From NCBI GenBank assembly GCA_004359435.1, contig PTET01000001.1:461642-525641 (forward strand): 64,000 nt of DNA, written 5' to 3'. The notes beneath the pieces are model-generated. The model had not been told where the DNA came from and searched no databases. It saw only the letters and a list, made by a program, of their open reading frames with translations. This document shows, piece after piece, positions 53,907-63,202 of the stretch (its first letter is position 1; each line of letters starts with the position of its first letter). The DNA comes from Flavobacteriaceae bacterium. Its GTDB lineage: Bacteria > Bacteroidota > Bacteroidia > Flavobacteriales > Weeksellaceae. The position numbers and the translations under genes were made by a program.

Positions 53907-54943
53907 TCCTTTTGGGTTTTGCCAGATAATTGTCCACAGGCAGCGTCTATGTCTTGGCCTCGGCTTCTTCTGATGCTAACGGTTAGATTGTTTCGCTCCA
54001 ATTTTTTTACATAGTTCTGGATTTTCTCTTCTTCTGCAGGAATAAAATCAGGATCTCCAATGGAGTTGTACTGGATTAAATTCACTTTAGAGGGAATGAT
54101 TTTGCAAAAATCAACCAAGGCATCTATATCTTTTTCTGTATCGTTGATACCTTTCCAAACTACGTATTCTAGGGTGATTATGCTACCTGTTTTTTGATAC
54201 CAGTAAAGTAGAGCTTCTTTGATTTCTTCCAAAGGGAATTTAACCGAAAAGGGCATGATTTTGTTTCGGGTTACTTCGATGGCTGAATGCAGAGAAAAAG
54301 CCAATTTAATGCGAAGGTTTTGGTCTGCCAGTTTTTCAATCATCTTGGGGATTCCAGAAGTAGAAAGGGTGATTCTTCTGGGTGAAAGTCCAAGTCCGCT
54401 GGGTGAGGTGATTTTTTCGATGGCTTCAACCACATTGGGGTAATTCAAAAGCGGTTCGCCCATTCCCATTAAAACGATGTTTGTTAGGGGTTTTCCGGTA
54501 AATTGTCTGCTTTGTTTGTCTAGAGAAACAACCTGATCTACAATTTCACCCGTGCTTAAATTTCGCATGCGCTTTAGTTTGGCAGTGGCACAAAAAAGAC
54601 AATCTAAACTGCAACCCACTTGTGAAGAAATGCAGCCTGTATTTCTTTTTGGGGTTGGAATGAGTACAGACTCTATTTTGTTTCCATCAAATAAATTCAA
54701 AATATTTTTGATGGTGCCATCTTCGCTTCTTTGGTAAAAATCTACGTTTAAAGGGCTAATGTGAAAAGCCTCTTCGAGTTTTTCTCTAAGGGATAAAGAC
54801 AGATTCGACATCTCTGAAAACCCATGGGCATTTTTTTGCCACAACCATTGATAGACCTGTTTGGCTCGAAATTTTTTTTCACCCAAGGTTTCAAAATGGC
54901 TTTCTAACTGGGAAAGAGACAAAAGCCGAATGTCTTTTCGCAT
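53903..54943 (-). CDS. rlmN: 23S rRNA/tRNA (adenine-C2)-methyltransferase RlmN
   Basis: RlmN is a radical SAM enzyme that methylates C2 of A2503 in 23S rRNA and A37 in some tRNAs. The 346-residue protein has the radical SAM motif SQVGCSLDCLFCATAKLK, the conserved GMGEPLLNYPNVVEAI, STSGIPKMI, and ALSLHS-like FSLHSAIEVTRNKIMP. The resolving cysteine lies near the C terminus (DAACGQLSG). All key residues are present. It follows queA by six bases. Confidence 0.96.
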   Translation of the reverse strand: MRKDIRLLSLSQLESHFETLGEKKFRAKQVYQWLWQKNAHGFSEMSNLSLSLREKLEEAFHISPLNVDFYQRSEDGTIKNILNLFDGNKIESVLIPTPKRNTGCISSQVGCSLDCLFCATAKLKRMRNLSTGEIVDQVVSLDKQSRQFTGKPLTNIVLMGMGEPLLNYPNVVEAIEKITSPSGLGLSPRRITLSTSGIPKMIEKLADQNLRIKLAFSLHSAIEVTRNKIMPFSVKFPLEEIKEALLYWYQKTGSIITLEYVVWKGINDTEKDIDALVDFCKIIPSKVNLIQYNSIGDPDFIPAEEEKIQNYVKKLERNNLTVSIRRSRGQDIDAACGQLSGKTQKE

Positions 54944-54949
54944 AGAGAT

Positions 54950-55999
54950 TTAGATAATGAGCATGGCGTCTCCGTAAGCTAGAAATTTATACTCTTCTTT
55001 GATGGCTGTTTTGTAGGCGCTCATAATTAGATCGTGACCTCCAAAGGCTGCGGTTTGCATCAGCAAAGTAGATTTGGGAGGATGAAAGTTGGTGATCATC
55101 GCGTTGGCTACTTTAAAATCGTATGGAGGATAAATGAATTTATTGCTCCAACCATTATAGGGAATGAGTTCTCCAGAAGAAGAAACTGAAGATTCTATGG
55201 TTCTGTTGGTGGTAGTACCAATGGCGCAAACTTTTCTTTTGTCAAGTTTGGCTTGGTTCACAATTTGGGCGGTAATTTCGGGGATGATGATTTGCTCAGA
55301 CTCCATCTTGTTTTTCGACAAATCTTCTACATCCACAGGAGCAAAGGTACCTAGACCAATGTGGCAGGTGATTTCTGTAAAATGAACACCTTTGATTTCT
55401 AACCTTTTAAGCAGATGTTTGGAAAAGTGCATTCCAGCGGTAGGAGGAGCCACTGCACCAACTTCAGAGGCGTAAATGGTTTGAAATCTCTCTTGATCTT
55501 CTGGTTGTACCTCACGATTCATGTATCTTGGAAGCGGTGTTTCCCCAAACTCCTTAAGCTTTTCTCTAAAGGCATCATAGGGGCCGTCAAACAAGAAACG
55601 AAGGGTTCTTCCTCTAGAAGTTGTGTTGTCTACCACCTCGGCAACCAAAGTTTCTTCTTGATCGAAGAAAAGTTTGTTCCCAATTCTAATTTTTCTGGCA
55701 GGATCCACAAGAACATCCCAAAGCCTCATTTCGCTGTCTAATTCTCGAAGCAAAAACACCTCGATTCTGGCACCTGTTTTTTCTTTGTTTCCGTACAGTC
55801 TAGCGGGAAAAACTTTGGTATTGTTGGCGATAAATACATCTTGATCGTCAAAATAGTCAATTAAGTCTTTAAACTGTCTGTGTTCAATTTCGCCCGTTTT
55901 TTTATGCACAACCATAAGTCTAGACTCGTCTCTTTGCTCAGAGGGCATGTCGGCGATTAATTTTTCGGGAAGCGTAAAATTAAAATGAGAAGTTTTCAT
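54950..55999 (-). CDS. queA: S-adenosylmethionine:tRNA ribosyltransferase-isomerase
   Basis: QueA makes epoxyqueuosine from preQ1 in tRNA using SAM. The 349-residue protein is complete: [69 protein letters not shown]-like [11 protein letters not shown], and [20 protein letters not shown]. It stands with rlmN and metK: all three use or make SAM, and rlmN and queA both act on RNA, so a shared transcript is plausible. Confidence 0.97.
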   Translation of the reverse strand: MKTSHFNFTLPEKLIADMPSEQRDESRLMVVHKKTGEIEHRQFKDLIDYFDDQDVFIANNTKVFPARLYGNKEKTGARIEVFLLRELDSEMRLWDVLVDPARKIRIGNKLFFDQEETLVAEVVDNTTSRGRTLRFLFDGPYDAFREKLKEFGETPLPRYMNREVQPEDQERFQTIYASEVGAVAPPTAGMHFSKHLLKRLEIKGVHFTEITCHIGLGTFAPVDVEDLSKNKMESEQIIIPEITAQIVNQAKLDKRKVCAIGTTTNRTIESSVSSSGELIPYNGWSNKFIYPPYDFKVANAMITNFHPPKSTLLMQTAAFGGHDLIMSAYKTAIKEEYKFLAYGDAMLII

Positions 56000-56030
56000 T
56001 GTATAAGAATTTATGGGTGTTCTTTAGGGT

Positions 56031-57284
56031 TTAAATTGAAAAGGCGGCTTTAATCTGGTCTACATAATCTAATTTTTCCCAGGTAAAAAGTTCTACTTCT
56101 AGACTTTTTTCTTCTGATCCTATCGAAAATGTCTTGGTTACTACCTTGGGTTCGCGTCCAAAGTGACCATAACTAGCAGTCTCCAAATAAATTGGATTTC
56201 TAAGCTTTAGTCTTTGCTCAATTTGGTAGGGAGTCATAGGGAACAATTCCTGAATTTTTTGAGCAATTTCTGGGTCGCTAAAAGAAGTTTTGTTGCTACC
56301 ATAAGTATTGACAAATAAACTGATGGGTTCTGCTACCCCAATGGCATAAGAAACCTGCACCAAAATTTCATCGCAGACCCCTGCGGCAACTATATTTTTG
56401 GCGATATGTCTGGCTGCATATGCGGCAGATCTATCTACTTTAGAAGGATCTTTCCCACTAAAAGCGCCACCTCCGTGGGCTCCTTTCCCTCCATAGGTAT
56501 CTACGATTATTTTTCTGCCGGTAAGTCCAGTATCTCCGTGAGGCCCTCCAATTACAAATTTTCCAGTTGGATTGATGTGATACTTGATTTCACTTGAAAA
56601 AAGGGCTCGGATTTCGGCAGGTAATTTTTTAATGACACGAGGAATCACGGTAAATTTAATGTCATGAAAGATGGTATCTAGCATGGCTTGGTCTGCAGCG
56701 AAATCATCGTGTTGGGTCGAAACTACAATGGTGTCAATTCTAACGGGTTTGTTGTCGTCCGAATATTCGATGGTAACTTGTGCCTTAGCATCAGGTCTAA
56801 GGTAGGGAAGATCTGTAGTTTGGTCGTTACGAATCAAACTGAGTTCTTGCAAAATTTTATGGGACAAATCAAGCGCCAATGGCATGTGATTGCTGGTTTC
56901 GTTTGTGGCATATCCAAACATCATTCCTTGGTCTCCAGCGCCTTGTTCTTCTTTGGAAGCTCTTTCTACTCCTTGGTTGATTTCTGAAGACTGCTCATGG
57001 ATGGCCGATAGAATCCCACAAGAATTGGCCTCAAACATATATTCGCTGGAGTTGTATCCAATATCAGAAATGGTTTGTCGGGTTACTTTTTGTAGGTCTA
57101 TGTAGGTGTTCGAGTTTACTTCTCCCGCCAAAACAACTTGTCCAGTTGTCACTAGTGTTTCACAGGCAACTTTTGCGTTTGGATCGAAGGCTAAAAAATG
57201 ATCCAAGATAGCATCGGAAACTTGGTCGGCAATTTTATCGGGATGTCCTTCAGAAACAGATTCAGAGGTAAAAAGATAGGGCAT
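56031..57284 (-). CDS. metK: S-adenosylmethionine synthase
   Basis: MetK makes SAM from ATP and methionine. The 417-residue protein is full length: [52 protein letters not shown], the flexible loop region, [20 protein letters not shown] and [28 protein letters not shown] at 57346-57353 (TAnnTTTG on the minus strand) may be its -7 box, about 60 bases upstream; the leader shows no SAM riboswitch that I can recognise. It heads the metK-queA-rlmN run, followed by a lipoprotein, the polyprenyl synthase and dnaG. Confidence 0.97.
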   Translation of the reverse strand: MPYLFTSESVSEGHPDKIADQVSDAILDHFLAFDPNAKVACETLVTTGQVVLAGEVNSNTYIDLQKVTRQTISDIGYNSSEYMFEANSCGILSAIHEQSSEINQGVERASKEEQGAGDQGMMFGYATNETSNHMPLALDLSHKILQELSLIRNDQTTDLPYLRPDAKAQVTIEYSDDNKPVRIDTIVVSTQHDDFAADQAMLDTIFHDIKFTVIPRVIKKLPAEIRALFSSEIKYHINPTGKFVIGGPHGDTGLTGRKIIVDTYGGKGAHGGGAFSGKDPSKVDRSAAYAARHIAKNIVAAGVCDEILVQVSYAIGVAEPISLFVNTYGSNKTSFSDPEIAQKIQELFPMTPYQIEQRLKLRNPIYLETASYGHFGREPKVVTKTFSIGSEEKSLEVELFTWEKLDYVDQIKAAFSI

Positions 57285-57414
57285 TTGTATTTGATTTTTT
57301 TATTATATTTGCTTTGTGCCAAAGGCGAAAAGTTGATATTGAGGGCAAATTTACGAAAATGTCTTCTATTTGGTATGCTTATTGTAAATTTAAAAACAAC
57401 TAAAAATTTTTATC

Positions 57415-58212
57415 TTGAAAAAAATTGCATTTTTATTGGTTTCTGTGTTGATGGTGGCTTGTGCAACCAATCCAATGACAGGTAGGACTTCTTTAAATTT
57501 GGTATCTAATAGTGATCTTTTTGTGGCTTCTTTTCAACAATATGGAAAAATGCTCAGCGAATCTAAAGTGGTAACAGGTACCAGAGATTCCAAAAGAGTG
57601 ATTGAAATTGGAAATAGAATTCAAAGAGCCGCTGAAAATTATTATAAAAGCATTGGACAAGAACAAGCCTTGGCCGAATACAAATGGGAATATAACCTAA
57701 TTGCAGACGATCACATCAACGCTTTTTGTATGCCTGGTGGAAAGGTAGCGGTATACACTGGAATTATGCCTGTTGCAGCTAATGACAATGGACTTGCGGT
57801 GGTTATGGGGCATGAAATCGCTCACGCACTGGCCAATCACAGTGCCTCTAGAGCTAGCCAGCAAATTATTTCTCAACTAGGAATGCAAGTAGGCGGTACG
57901 GTGCTTTCTGGTTCTCAGTGGGGAGATGTTTTTGGGGCCCTGTATCCTATTGGATCTGAGCTTACAACCCTAAGTTATGGAAGAAAAGACGAAACAGAGG
58001 CTGATGTAATGGGACTAAAACTTATGGCTATGGCTGGTTATGATCCTAGAGAAGCTCCTGTTTTTTGGGGAAGAATGCAGGCCAATACCAAAAACAGCGG
58101 AACACCAGAATTTTTATCGACTCACCCAAGTGGAGAAACCAGAATTCAAACTTTGAACCAAAATATGGCCGAGGCGGTAAAGATATATGAAACCTATAAA
58201 GCCAAACAATAA
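57415..58212 (+). CDS. M48 family metalloprotease, lipoprotein
   Basis: The 265-residue protein has a lipoprotein signal (KKIAFLLVSVLMVACATNP, Cys about residue 16) and an M48 zinc-protease domain. The HExxH motif is VVMGHEIAHALANHSASR and the third ligand Glu is in YGRKDETEADVMGLKLMA, followed by STHPSGETRIQTL. It resembles BepA/YggG-type proteases that degrade misfolded outer membrane proteins. The start is a TTG; no in-frame ATG would leave an intact signal. A long perfect terminator follows. Confidence 0.92.
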   Translation: MKKIAFLLVSVLMVACATNPMTGRTSLNLVSNSDLFVASFQQYGKMLSESKVVTGTRDSKRVIEIGNRIQRAAENYYKSIGQEQALAEYKWEYNLIADDHINAFCMPGGKVAVYTGIMPVAANDNGLAVVMGHEIAHALANHSASRASQQIISQLGMQVGGTVLSGSQWGDVFGALYPIGSELTTLSYGRKDETEADVMGLKLMAMAGYDPREAPVFWGRMQANTKNSGTPEFLSTHPSGETRIQTLNQNMAEAVKIYETYKAKQ

Positions 58213-58220
58213 TTTGTTTT

Positions 58221-58268
58221 AAACACAAAAAAAAGGGATCATATTTATGATCCCTTTTTTTTGTGTTT
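58221..58268. terminator. Bidirectional terminator after the M48 gene
   Basis: This is a near-perfect hairpin: arms of 23 bases (aaacacaaaaaaaagggatc and its complement, extended by ata/tat) with a two-base loop. It lies between the M48 stop and the convergent gene's stop at 58274. It is the longest stem in the window. Confidence 0.92.
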
Positions 58269-58273
58269 AAAGT

Positions 58274-58657
58274 TTACTTTTTTTCGATTTTTAAAAAGAT
58301 AACCAGATTTTGTTTGTCGCATTTTGAGAATTCTCCAGTAAAAATACTGTCTGCCGAAAGGGTGCTAGAAAACTTATAGAAGCCGCAAGGTAATTTTCTC
58401 GGGCTACTGTTTTTAAAATCTATTTTGGCCAAAGGCATAATTCGCTTGTACAAATCGCTGCTGTCTAACTTCAATGCTTTAAGTTGTAGGTCGGCCTGGG
58501 GGCTTAGTTGCTTCTTCCTAAAATCAACTTCTGAAACCACTCTTTGGTTGGGGAGATAATTGCACTTGGCCGATTTTTTGGTCAAAAAGAAAGCCACTAT
58601 CAAGCAGCCAAGAAAAAATCCGACAAAAAAACGAATGAATCGCTGGGTAAGGTTCAT
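58274..58657 (-). CDS. Small membrane-anchored protein, DUF4258-like
   Basis: The 127-residue protein has one N-terminal helix (FIRFFVGFFLGCLIVAFFLT) and a soluble part of about 100 residues with three cysteines (KCNYLPN, LPCGFYK, SKCDKQN). Its place beside alanine dehydrogenase, tsaE and porX is a layout I associate with a flavobacterial DUF4258-type protein, and the spacing of CNYLPNQRVV fits that memory, but I am not sure of the domain name. The topology suggests a periplasmic domain. It is downstream of the alanine dehydrogenase gene on the same strand. Confidence 0.6.
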   Translation of the reverse strand: MNLTQRFIRFFVGFFLGCLIVAFFLTKKSAKCNYLPNQRVVSEVDFRKKQLSPQADLQLKALKLDSSDLYKRIMPLAKIDFKNSSPRKLPCGFYKFSSTLSADSIFTGEFSKCDKQNLVIFLKIEKK

Positions 58658-58680
58658 GATTAGAATTTGGGTTTTACAAG

Positions 58681-59874
58681 TTAGGTTAGCAAAAGGTCTA
58701 TGTTAAAGTACGGCAAATCATGCCATTTTCCAATTTGATAATTGGTGGTTTTCCCTTTGTGAAGATAGATCCCGTGTTTAAGTCCTGTTTTGGTCTTAAA
58801 GGCAGTTTCGAAACCACCTTCATCTTGAATATCTAGTAGAAATTGCAAGAAAAAATTGCTCAGCGCTTTAGAGGTGGTTCTGGCATATTTGGAAGTTATA
58901 TTGGGTACTCCATAGTGGGTTACTCCGTGTTTTTCAAAAGTTGGTTCAGTTAGGGTGGTGATTTCTGAAGTTTCGAAACATCCCCCCGTGTTGATGCTAA
59001 CATCGACAATTACCGAACCTTTTTTCATGTTTTGGATCATTTCTTGGTCAACCAAACTGGGTGATCTAACTTCGGATCGAAGCGCACCAATAGCCAAATC
59101 ACAACGCATAAGGGCTTTTTTGAGTTCTTTGGGATCGAAAATGGAGGTCGAGATTTTTTGACCCAGAATATTCTGAAGTCTTCTGAGTCTACTGACAGAT
59201 TTGTCAAAAACCCGAACCGAAGTTCCAAGCCCTAGGGCTGCTTTGGTAGCATATTCTCCAACAGTGCCAGCGCCGAGAATCACCACTTCTGTAGGCCTGA
59301 GTCCTGCCACGGAACCCATTAGTATTCCTGCACCATGGGTAGAAGACATGATTTCTGCACCAATTAAGATGGCAGAGGTTCCTGTGATTTCTCCCAGAAG
59401 CCTTACCAGAGGCAGCTGTTTGTGGTGATCCTGGATGTACTCAAAAGCCAAGGCTGTAATTTTTTTGCTCAGCATAGCCTCTAGGTTTTCTTTCTTGCAA
59501 CAATAAGCTTGAATTTCGCTTATTACCATTGTTGTGGGTTTGCAGAAATCAATTTCTTCTAGGGAAAGTGGAGCGATTTTAAGTACCAAGGGATTTTCGA
59601 AGATTTTTTTGTGGCTAGAGACAATTTCTGCCCCAGCCTGTGCATATTGCAAATCTGAGAAATTTGATTTCTCTCCAGCTCCGGTTTCCACCTGAATTTG
59701 ATGGCCCTGCAGACAAAGGGTTTCAACTGCGTCAGGGGTTAAGCAAATTCTTTTTTCAAGTGGGTTTTCTTCTTTAGGAATCCCTATTTTTAAACTCCCC
59801 GATTTTTTAGATACCAAAAGAATTTCTTCTTTGGGAACCAACTCTTCTCTTGAAAATGGGGTTTGAATAGACAT
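58681..59874 (-). CDS. ald: Alanine dehydrogenase
   Basis: The 397-residue protein matches the Ald/PNT family, which interconverts alanine and pyruvate with NAD. It has GIPKEENPLEKRICLTPDAV at the N terminus, VETGAGEKSNFSDLQYAQAG, the NAD loop VVILGAGTVGEYATKAAL, VFDKSVSRLRRLQ, and VDVSINTGGCFETSE. A C-terminal domain continues to YFNIDLLLT. In flavobacteria this gene commonly precedes or follows tsaE and porX, as here; this suggests shared expression. The two-domain arrangement and length are normal. Confidence 0.9.
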   Translation of the reverse strand: MSIQTPFSREELVPKEEILLVSKKSGSLKIGIPKEENPLEKRICLTPDAVETLCLQGHQIQVETGAGEKSNFSDLQYAQAGAEIVSSHKKIFENPLVLKIAPLSLEEIDFCKPTTMVISEIQAYCCKKENLEAMLSKKITALAFEYIQDHHKQLPLVRLLGEITGTSAILIGAEIMSSTHGAGILMGSVAGLRPTEVVILGAGTVGEYATKAALGLGTSVRVFDKSVSRLRRLQNILGQKISTSIFDPKELKKALMRCDLAIGALRSEVRSPSLVDQEMIQNMKKGSVIVDVSINTGGCFETSEITTLTEPTFEKHGVTHYGVPNITSKYARTTSKALSNFFLQFLLDIQDEGGFETAFKTKTGLKHGIYLHKGKTTNYQIGKWHDLPYFNIDLLLT

Positions 59875-59900
59875 AGTAAGATATAAATTAATTGAGTATT

Positions 59901-60332
59901 CTAGACAAAACGAATGCTTCTTTGGGTTTCCCCAAGTGCTAAAATTTCTATTTGATGATAGGGTTTATCGATCCAATGAACAATAGATTGGGGCCATTCT
60001 ATAAACAAATAGGCATTTTTTTGGTCTAAATATTCTTCAAAACCAAAATCTAAGGCTTCCTCTAGGTTTTGAATTCTAAATAAATCAAAATGATGCAAAA
60101 ACTTTTTTTTCGAATTTCCTTCTAAAGCATAGGTGTTTACAAGAGAGTAGGTTGGACTAGTAACAGAGGTTTTACACCCAAGTTCTTTGGCCAAAAACTG
60201 TATAAAACTTGTTTTTCCAGCACCCATTTCACCAACAAAAAGAACCACCGAATGTTTTAGGTTAGAAGCAATTTGTTTGGCAATTGAAGCGCTGGTCTGA
60301 ACAGAATCCGACTCAAAAACAAGGGGTTTCAT
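59901..60332 (-). CDS. tsaE: tRNA threonylcarbamoyladenosine biosynthesis ATPase TsaE
   Basis: TsaE is the ATPase partner of TsaB and TsaD in making t6A37 of tRNAs. The 143-residue protein has Walker A LFVGEMGAGKTSFIQFLAKE, SPTYSLVNTYA, the Walker B-like HHFDLFRIQNLEEALDFGFEEYL and FIEWPQSI. It lies nine bases downstream of porX and 26 upstream of ald, on the same strand. Confidence 0.94.
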   Translation of the reverse strand: MKPLVFESDSVQTSASIAKQIASNLKHSVVLFVGEMGAGKTSFIQFLAKELGCKTSVTSPTYSLVNTYALEGNSKKKFLHHFDLFRIQNLEEALDFGFEEYLDQKNAYLFIEWPQSIVHWIDKPYHQIEILALGETQRSIRFV

Positions 60333-60340
60333 TTGAAAAC

Positions 60341-61888
60341 TTAAGATTTTGGCAATAGATTGATGATAGGAATAACCATTTCTTCCAAAGAAATACCGCC
60401 ATGCTGATAAGTGTCTTTGTAATAGTTTACAAAGTGGTTGTAGTTTTTGGGGTAGGCTAAAAAGATGTCTTCTTTGGCAAAAACGTATTTAGAAGACAGG
60501 TTAGACTTGGGCAAATAAAAAGCTTCGGGAACATCTGCTACCAATATTTTTTTGGATTCATATTTCAAATTTTTCCCCATTTTGTATCGAATATTGGTTG
60601 AGGTTTCTCTGTCTCCAATAATTTTAGAAGGTGTTTTTACCATGGTTGTACCGTGGTCTGTGGTGATAATTAGGTTGATTTTGGCGCTACTTGCAAGTGC
60701 AATAATTTTTAACAGAGGCGAGTTTTCAAACCAGTTTCTAGTTAGTGAGCGGAAGGTTTTGTCGTCTCGAATCATTTCTTTGATCAGTTGATTGTCGGTC
60801 TTAGAATGCGACAAAATGTCTATAAAATTGTAGACAATGGTGGTTAAATCATTGTTTTTAAAATGATGAAACTCTTGCAACAATTTCTCTTCCTGGTAAA
60901 TATTAGAGATTTTGTAATAAGCGGTAGATAAATTCTCTAGTGAATTTCGCTTTAATTGCTCTGTAAGTAGTTCTTCTTCAAATTGATTCTTTGGTCCATC
61001 TTGGTCGTCGTTTAACCAATATTGAGGGTATTTTTTCTGGATATCTAGTGGGGTGAGACCTGCAAAAATTGCGTTTCGGCTGTACTGGGTGGCGGTGGGT
61101 AAAATACTGGAAAAAAGCTCTGTGTTTTCGATATGATAATACTCCGCAAATAAATCTTGCATACTCTGCCACTGATCTAACCTTAGATTGTCTATCATCA
61201 GAAAAATGGTAGGGTTATTTTTCTTGAGCTTAGGAATCACAAAACGCTTGAAAACAGTATGAGAAAAGGCGATTTCCCCCTGAGCCAAATCTTGAAGATA
61301 ATTTTTTTCTATGTATTTGGAAAAAAGCGTATTGGCTTCCTCTTTTTGGGTGTTAAGGATTTCGATCATTCCCTGGTCGGTGGTAGAATCAAACGAGACT
61401 TCAATTTTTACCAGTCGGTTGAAAAGCTCCATCCATTGAGGGAAAGAGTTGGTTTGCATCATTTGATAACTCAACTCTCCAAAGGTTTGCTGGTAACTAG
61501 AAACCGATTTGTCAGAAATAATTTTATTGCTGTCTAGCACTTTTTTGATGCTCAAAACAATCTGATTGGGGTTTACCGGTTTGATGAGATAATCGGAGAT
61601 GTGCGCACCAATGGCCTCTTCCATAATCTGTTCTTCTTCACTTTTGGTAACCATAATTACCGGCAGATAGGGATAGCGATCTTTGATGATTTGCAAGGTG
61701 TCAAGCCCACTTTGTCCGGGCATGTTTTCGTCCAAAAGGATAACATCAAAATTGTTTTGACCAATTCTTTCTAAGATTTGGTCTGGGTTGTTGTGTGGGG
61801 TGGTGATGAATCCTTTTTTCTCTAAAAAAATAATATGAGATTTAAGCATGTCGATTTCATCATCGATCCAGAGTATCCTTACAGACAT
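60341..61888 (-). CDS. porX: PorX-type response regulator with PglZ/alkaline phosphatase domain
   Basis: PorX controls the type IX secretion system genes in Bacteroidetes with its partner PorY. The 515-residue protein has an N-terminal receiver domain (ILWIDDEIDM; phospho-acceptor Asp about residue 53 in VILLDENMPGQSG; conserved Lys in YLIKPVNPNQI) and a C-terminal PglZ-like alkaline phosphatase superfamily domain (about 220-515) with FLMIDNLRLDQWQ, ILPTATQYSRNAIFAGLTP, and the metal-site DH in LIITTDHGTTMVKTP. It therefore looks active at both ends. It is divergent from the HD gene and leads the run porX-tsaE-ald-small membrane protein. Confidence 0.93.
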   Translation of the reverse strand: MSVRILWIDDEIDMLKSHIIFLEKKGFITTPHNNPDQILERIGQNNFDVILLDENMPGQSGLDTLQIIKDRYPYLPVIMVTKSEEEQIMEEAIGAHISDYLIKPVNPNQIVLSIKKVLDSNKIISDKSVSSYQQTFGELSYQMMQTNSFPQWMELFNRLVKIEVSFDSTTDQGMIEILNTQKEEANTLFSKYIEKNYLQDLAQGEIAFSHTVFKRFVIPKLKKNNPTIFLMIDNLRLDQWQSMQDLFAEYYHIENTELFSSILPTATQYSRNAIFAGLTPLDIQKKYPQYWLNDDQDGPKNQFEEELLTEQLKRNSLENLSTAYYKISNIYQEEKLLQEFHHFKNNDLTTIVYNFIDILSHSKTDNQLIKEMIRDDKTFRSLTRNWFENSPLLKIIALASSAKINLIITTDHGTTMVKTPSKIIGDRETSTNIRYKMGKNLKYESKKILVADVPEAFYLPKSNLSSKYVFAKEDIFLAYPKNYNHFVNYYKDTYQHGGISLEEMVIPIINLLPKS

Positions 61889-61944
61889 AGTATATTTGGT
61901 AACAAATTGTTTAGTTTTGTATTGGTCAAAATCAAAGTTAAAAC

Positions 61945-63174
61945 ATGCGTCAAAAGCTGAAAATATTCAACGATCCCGTGCATGGGTTTGTAAATATACC
62001 AAATAATTTACTATTTGAAATTATCGAAAGTAGATATTTTCAGCGTCTTCGCAGGATTTCCCAAACAGGCCTCACCCATTATGTGTATCCTGGTGCTCGT
62101 CATTCTAGATTTCATCATGCGCTTGGTTGCCTTCATTTGATGCAAGAAGCCATACAAACCCTTAGAAAAAAGTCAGTGGATATTTCTGATGAAGAAGAGC
62201 AGGGTGTTTTGCTTGCGATTTTGCTTCACGACGTAGGGCATGGGCCTTTTTCTCATTCTTTAGAACAAACTTTGGTTGTTGGGGTACATCATGAGGAGAT
62301 TTCCCTTGCCATCATGCATAAGTTAAACCAAGAGTTTAATGGGGAGTTGACACTTGCTATCCAGATTTTCAAAGGAGAATATCCCAAATTTTTTCTCACC
62401 CAGTTGGTAGCCAGTCAGCTGGATATAGATCGATTAGATTATTTGAAAAGAGATAGTTTTTTTACCGGTGTAGCCGAGGGAAACATCAATCCGAATCGAA
62501 TTATCTCCATGATGAATGTGCATCAAAATCAATTGGTGATAGATGCCAAAGGTATTTATTCGGTGGAACAGTTTCTCATCTCCAGAACCTTTATGTACTG
62601 GCAGGTATATTTTCATAAAAACTCCATTTCTGCAGAGTTATATATGGTTTCGGTGCTTAGAAGGGCCAAAGAACTGGTCAAAGAAGGTCAAAAAGTTGAA
62701 GCGCCGCTTTCTTTGCAATATTTTTTGAATCACAAAGATTTGGTTTTAGACGATCAGACGCTGGAGCATTTTTTGAATTTGGACGATTTCGATTTGATGT
62801 ACGCCATCAAACTTTGGCAAAACCACAGCGACAAGATCCTTTCTAAATTATCAAAAATGGTCATGGGCAGAATTTTACCGGTTTCTAAAATTAGCGAAAA
62901 CGCTATGGAAGATAAGGAGCTAGAAAAGAAAAAAGCGGAAGCATGTAAATTACTAGATATAAAGGATGCTTCTTATTTTGTTCATCAAACTTCATTTAAA
63001 GTAAAGCCTTATTCTAAAGGGAAATACCCTATTTCTTTGTTGTATAAAAACGGCCAAGTAAAAGATCTTATCGAGTCTCAACACAACATAATGGGAGAGG
63101 TTTTACAGCGAACTGTTGAAAAATTTCATCAATGTTATCTCAATAAAGCCAAAATAGACAAATTAAATCTTTAA
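61945..63174 (+). CDS. HD domain-containing protein, dNTPase-like
   Basis: The 409-residue protein has an HD superfamily domain: FQRLRRISQTGLTHYVYPGA, RHSRFHHALGCLHLMQEA, LLHDVGHGPFSHSLE, and SQLDIDRLDYLKRDSFFTG. This is the dGTP triphosphohydrolase-like HD subgroup, widespread beside lpxD in flavobacteria. All four metal ligands are visible (H in RHSRFHH, HD, and the later D). The substrate is not established in this lineage. Its stop codon overlaps the TAAATTTG box ahead of lpxD. Confidence 0.92.
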   Translation: MRQKLKIFNDPVHGFVNIPNNLLFEIIESRYFQRLRRISQTGLTHYVYPGARHSRFHHALGCLHLMQEAIQTLRKKSVDISDEEEQGVLLAILLHDVGHGPFSHSLEQTLVVGVHHEEISLAIMHKLNQEFNGELTLAIQIFKGEYPKFFLTQLVASQLDIDRLDYLKRDSFFTGVAEGNINPNRIISMMNVHQNQLVIDAKGIYSVEQFLISRTFMYWQVYFHKNSISAELYMVSVLRRAKELVKEGQKVEAPLSLQYFLNHKDLVLDDQTLEHFLNLDDFDLMYAIKLWQNHSDKILSKLSKMVMGRILPVSKISENAMEDKELEKKKAEACKLLDIKDASYFVHQTSFKVKPYSKGKYPISLLYKNGQVKDLIESQHNIMGEVLQRTVEKFHQCYLNKAKIDKLNL

Positions 63175-63179
63175 ATTTG
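63172..63179 (+). promoter_or_regulatory. Possible -7 box for lpxD
   Basis: TAAATTTG overlaps the stop codon of the HD gene and lies 23 bases before the lpxD ATG. No good -33 element is present. It could give lpxD and the following lipid A gene their own promoter. Confidence 0.4.
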
Positions 63180-63202
63180 GCGCATTAATTAATTCAAGTG
63201 GT

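Noticed and set aside
57285..57414. A SAM riboswitch ahead of metK
   Set aside because: The leader of about 60 bases is AT-rich and I could not fold any known SAM riboswitch core by eye.
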